From the NCBI RefSeq assembly GCF_014898055.3, contig NW_023604861.1:83548399-83612398 (forward strand): a stretch of DNA of 64,000 nucleotides, in the 5' to 3' direction. Below, in pieces: positions 62,340 through 64,000 of this stretch. The number at the start of each line of letters is the position of its first letter. Position 1 is the first letter of the stretch. The notes below the pieces were generated by a model that ran no database searches, was not told where the DNA came from, and saw only the letters and a program-made list of their open reading frames with translations. Both the position numbers and the translations under genes were made by a program. Source of the stretch: Talpa occidentalis (taxonomy: Eukaryota; Chordata; Mammalia; Eulipotyphla; Talpidae).

Positions 62340-63760
62340 ATTATCACTAACCCTCACATTTTATTTTTTAATTTGGAAATAATTTCAAGCTTTTCAGAAA
62401 GTTGCACAGAAGAAACACAGCATGAAGAACACAATATACCTGCTAGCCAGGTCCATCCCTTGTCAATATTCTACCTCACACACTCCACCATTTGTGTTCT
62501 CTCTCTCCATTTACACATGTGCTGTTTCTTTTCTGAGTCTCTTGAGAATAAATTGCATATATCATGGCTCTTCCCCAGCCCCATAAAAAAAAATCAATGT
62601 TCCTTTCCTAAGCATTAGGGATATTTTCCTACATAAATCACAGTATAGTTTCAACTTAGTACATTTAATATTGATTTTGTCCATATTCTAATTCTATAAG
62701 TAGACTCAGTAATGTTCTATATGACTTTTGTTTTTTAACTTTTGAACTATATTTGAACAAAAGTTGATTTGAATCATGGGCTGCCTGACCAGAAATGGTT
62801 ATGAAATGTTGCTCCCCTGTTCAGCTTTTCCCCCCCATTTCTGTCCAGAATACCACACGGTGATGCTGTATCCTCCTCAGGGCTTCACATCCAGAGGCAC
62901 AAAATAGTCACTGTCTTGGTAATAGCAATTTGATTACCCAGTCAAGGTGTTTTCTGTTCCCTCTGATTAATAATATGTAAATAATATGTTTTTGTGTAAT
63001 AATATGTTTTTTTTTTCAGCTAGTAAGCAATTGAGGAGACAATTTAAGACCCTGCAAATTTACTGCTTCTGATTCAAATTTCCTCTCAGATGAAGCATCC
63101 ATTGAGGATTCTTGTGTGATTCAGTCTTTACTATGATAGTTGCAAACTGATGACATGCTAATTCCATCCTTCCCTACACTTTTATCAGTCATCATCCGAT
63201 ATCCTACCATAAGAAGAGCTCTCTTTTTCCTTCCATTAATTTATCTATTTATTATTAGTATGGACTCATGGGTTCCCATTTTTTAATAGCTTATATTCAT
63301 TACTATATCTAGTTATTTTGGTGCTCAATTTGTCCCAGACTTGGTAAGAGGGGACCCCTTCAAGCTGAAACTTGTGTCTTTGTGATATGCTCCATACATT
63401 TGGGAGAGCATTTCCTTCCTTTATGGCATAATAAGGGATTACAGCGCCATTTGTATCTACTGTTTTTTGAAGAGGAAGCTCTATAATCAGCTATTTCTCT
63501 GAAGATTTCTGCTTTCATTTAGTGGGAATGTTACTACAGACCAAGATTTGGGTACTAAGTGTGCTCATTGCTACTGAAATGTCTGTCCACTGCTACTAAG
63601 GGGCAACCTATGAGAGGAGTTAAACCCTATCAGCAGACAGAGCTAGGAAATATATACATGAAAAAAACCACACATACACACATAAACATACATGTATACT
63701 TGCACAAGCATGTATACATACATGTTTTAGCAATCAGGAGTTACACCCAGTATCTCTAGT
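62340..63760. repeat. ancient L1 non-coding 5' region
   Basis: Blocks such as TTTGGAAATAATTTCAAGCT, ATTAGGGATATTTTCCTACA, AGATTTGGGTACTAAGTGTG and GACAGAGCTAGGAAATATAT occur in the order I recall for the 5' part of old mammalian L1 (L1M type). It is interrupted by AT-rich expansions and ends in a CA/TA-rich tract at about 63668-63725. Subfamily and strand are not certain. Confidence 0.5.
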
Positions 63761-64000
63761 TGTAATAATTTTCGAGGAGTTCCCTTCTGCCTTCCTCCAT
63801 GCCATGTGTACGTGCTTTCTTCCACAGTGAGAACCCTGGCTCTCAGCAACATCACCTCATTGACTACTTTGCTCAGTTCTATAATATAACTCAGTTCTAT
63901 AATATAACAGAGTTGTTTCTACCTACCACTGTAAAAAAAAAAAACCTCTTAAAAAAATCCAAAATTTGTGATTTGTCCTCCCAACCAAAGACTGTACACA

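Larger units (their letters stand above)
58983..64000 (-). other. EXOC6B: EXOC6B preceding intron (partial)
   Basis: I find no further EXOC6B exon up to the right edge, consistent with the very long introns of this gene. It contains one SINE (59307-59571), a 38-bp tandem duplication (59661-59735), a (TTTC)n tract at about 61731-61752 and old L1-like DNA from about 62340. The rest looks unique. Confidence 0.75.

Overview
This is vertebrate nuclear DNA from a placental mammal. It contains two coding exons of CYP26B1 and the last two coding exons of EXOC6B, with proper splice junctions, plus ancient mammalian repeats (MIR, L2-like, old L1), younger L1 elements and a lineage-specific tRNA-derived SINE. 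CYP26B1 and EXOC6B are neighbours with this orientation on human chromosome 2p13, so the synteny fits. The SINE (tRNA-like head with A and B boxes, a TAAA-type tail, 11 recognised copies) is not primate Alu, rodent B1/B2, carnivore CAN or horse ERE as I know them. A laurasiatherian, possibly a horseshoe-type bat, is my best guess, but this is weak.

Layout. 1-10.4 kb: the 5' part of CYP26B1 on the minus strand, with exon 1 (codons 1-68), a 3.4-kb intron 1, exon 2 (codons 69-143) and at least 6.2 kb of intron 2. The remaining exons lie beyond the left edge. A GC- and CpG-rich domain covers roughly 5-12.4 kb. 12.4-48.3 kb: intergenic DNA. Its first part (to about 23 kb) is mostly unique and GC-rich. 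From 23 to 41 kb it is AT-rich and packed with retroelements: SINEs, three 5'-truncated L1 copies, and a degraded near-full-length L1 that itself hosts two SINEs and one of those truncated L1s. 41-48.3 kb is mostly unique and ends in the probable EXOC6B 3' UTR. 48.35-64 kb: the 3' end of EXOC6B on the minus strand, with the last coding exon, a 10.4-kb last intron, the penultimate exon and part of the preceding intron.

The most striking element is a full-length L1 (50404-57047) in the last EXOC6B intron, antisense to the gene. It has a GC-rich 5' UTR with a YY1-like site, ORF1 and ORF2 each broken by what looks like one frameshift, and a perfect 17-bp target-site duplication. The duplication lies beyond a 170-bp non-L1 segment and a second A-tail, which is the signature of a 3' transduction. 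Other points are a 132-bp inverted duplication (about 88% identical by eye) in the intergenic region, short palindromic motifs that could be regulatory, and a candidate retinoic-acid response element upstream of CYP26B1.

Function. CYP26B1 clears all-trans retinoic acid and EXOC6B is a Sec15-type exocyst subunit. They are adjacent and co-oriented but not functionally linked. The DNA between them is where distal CYP26B1 control elements could lie. I see no microbial operon, CRISPR array or other novel protein system. All comparisons with known families are from memory and by eye.
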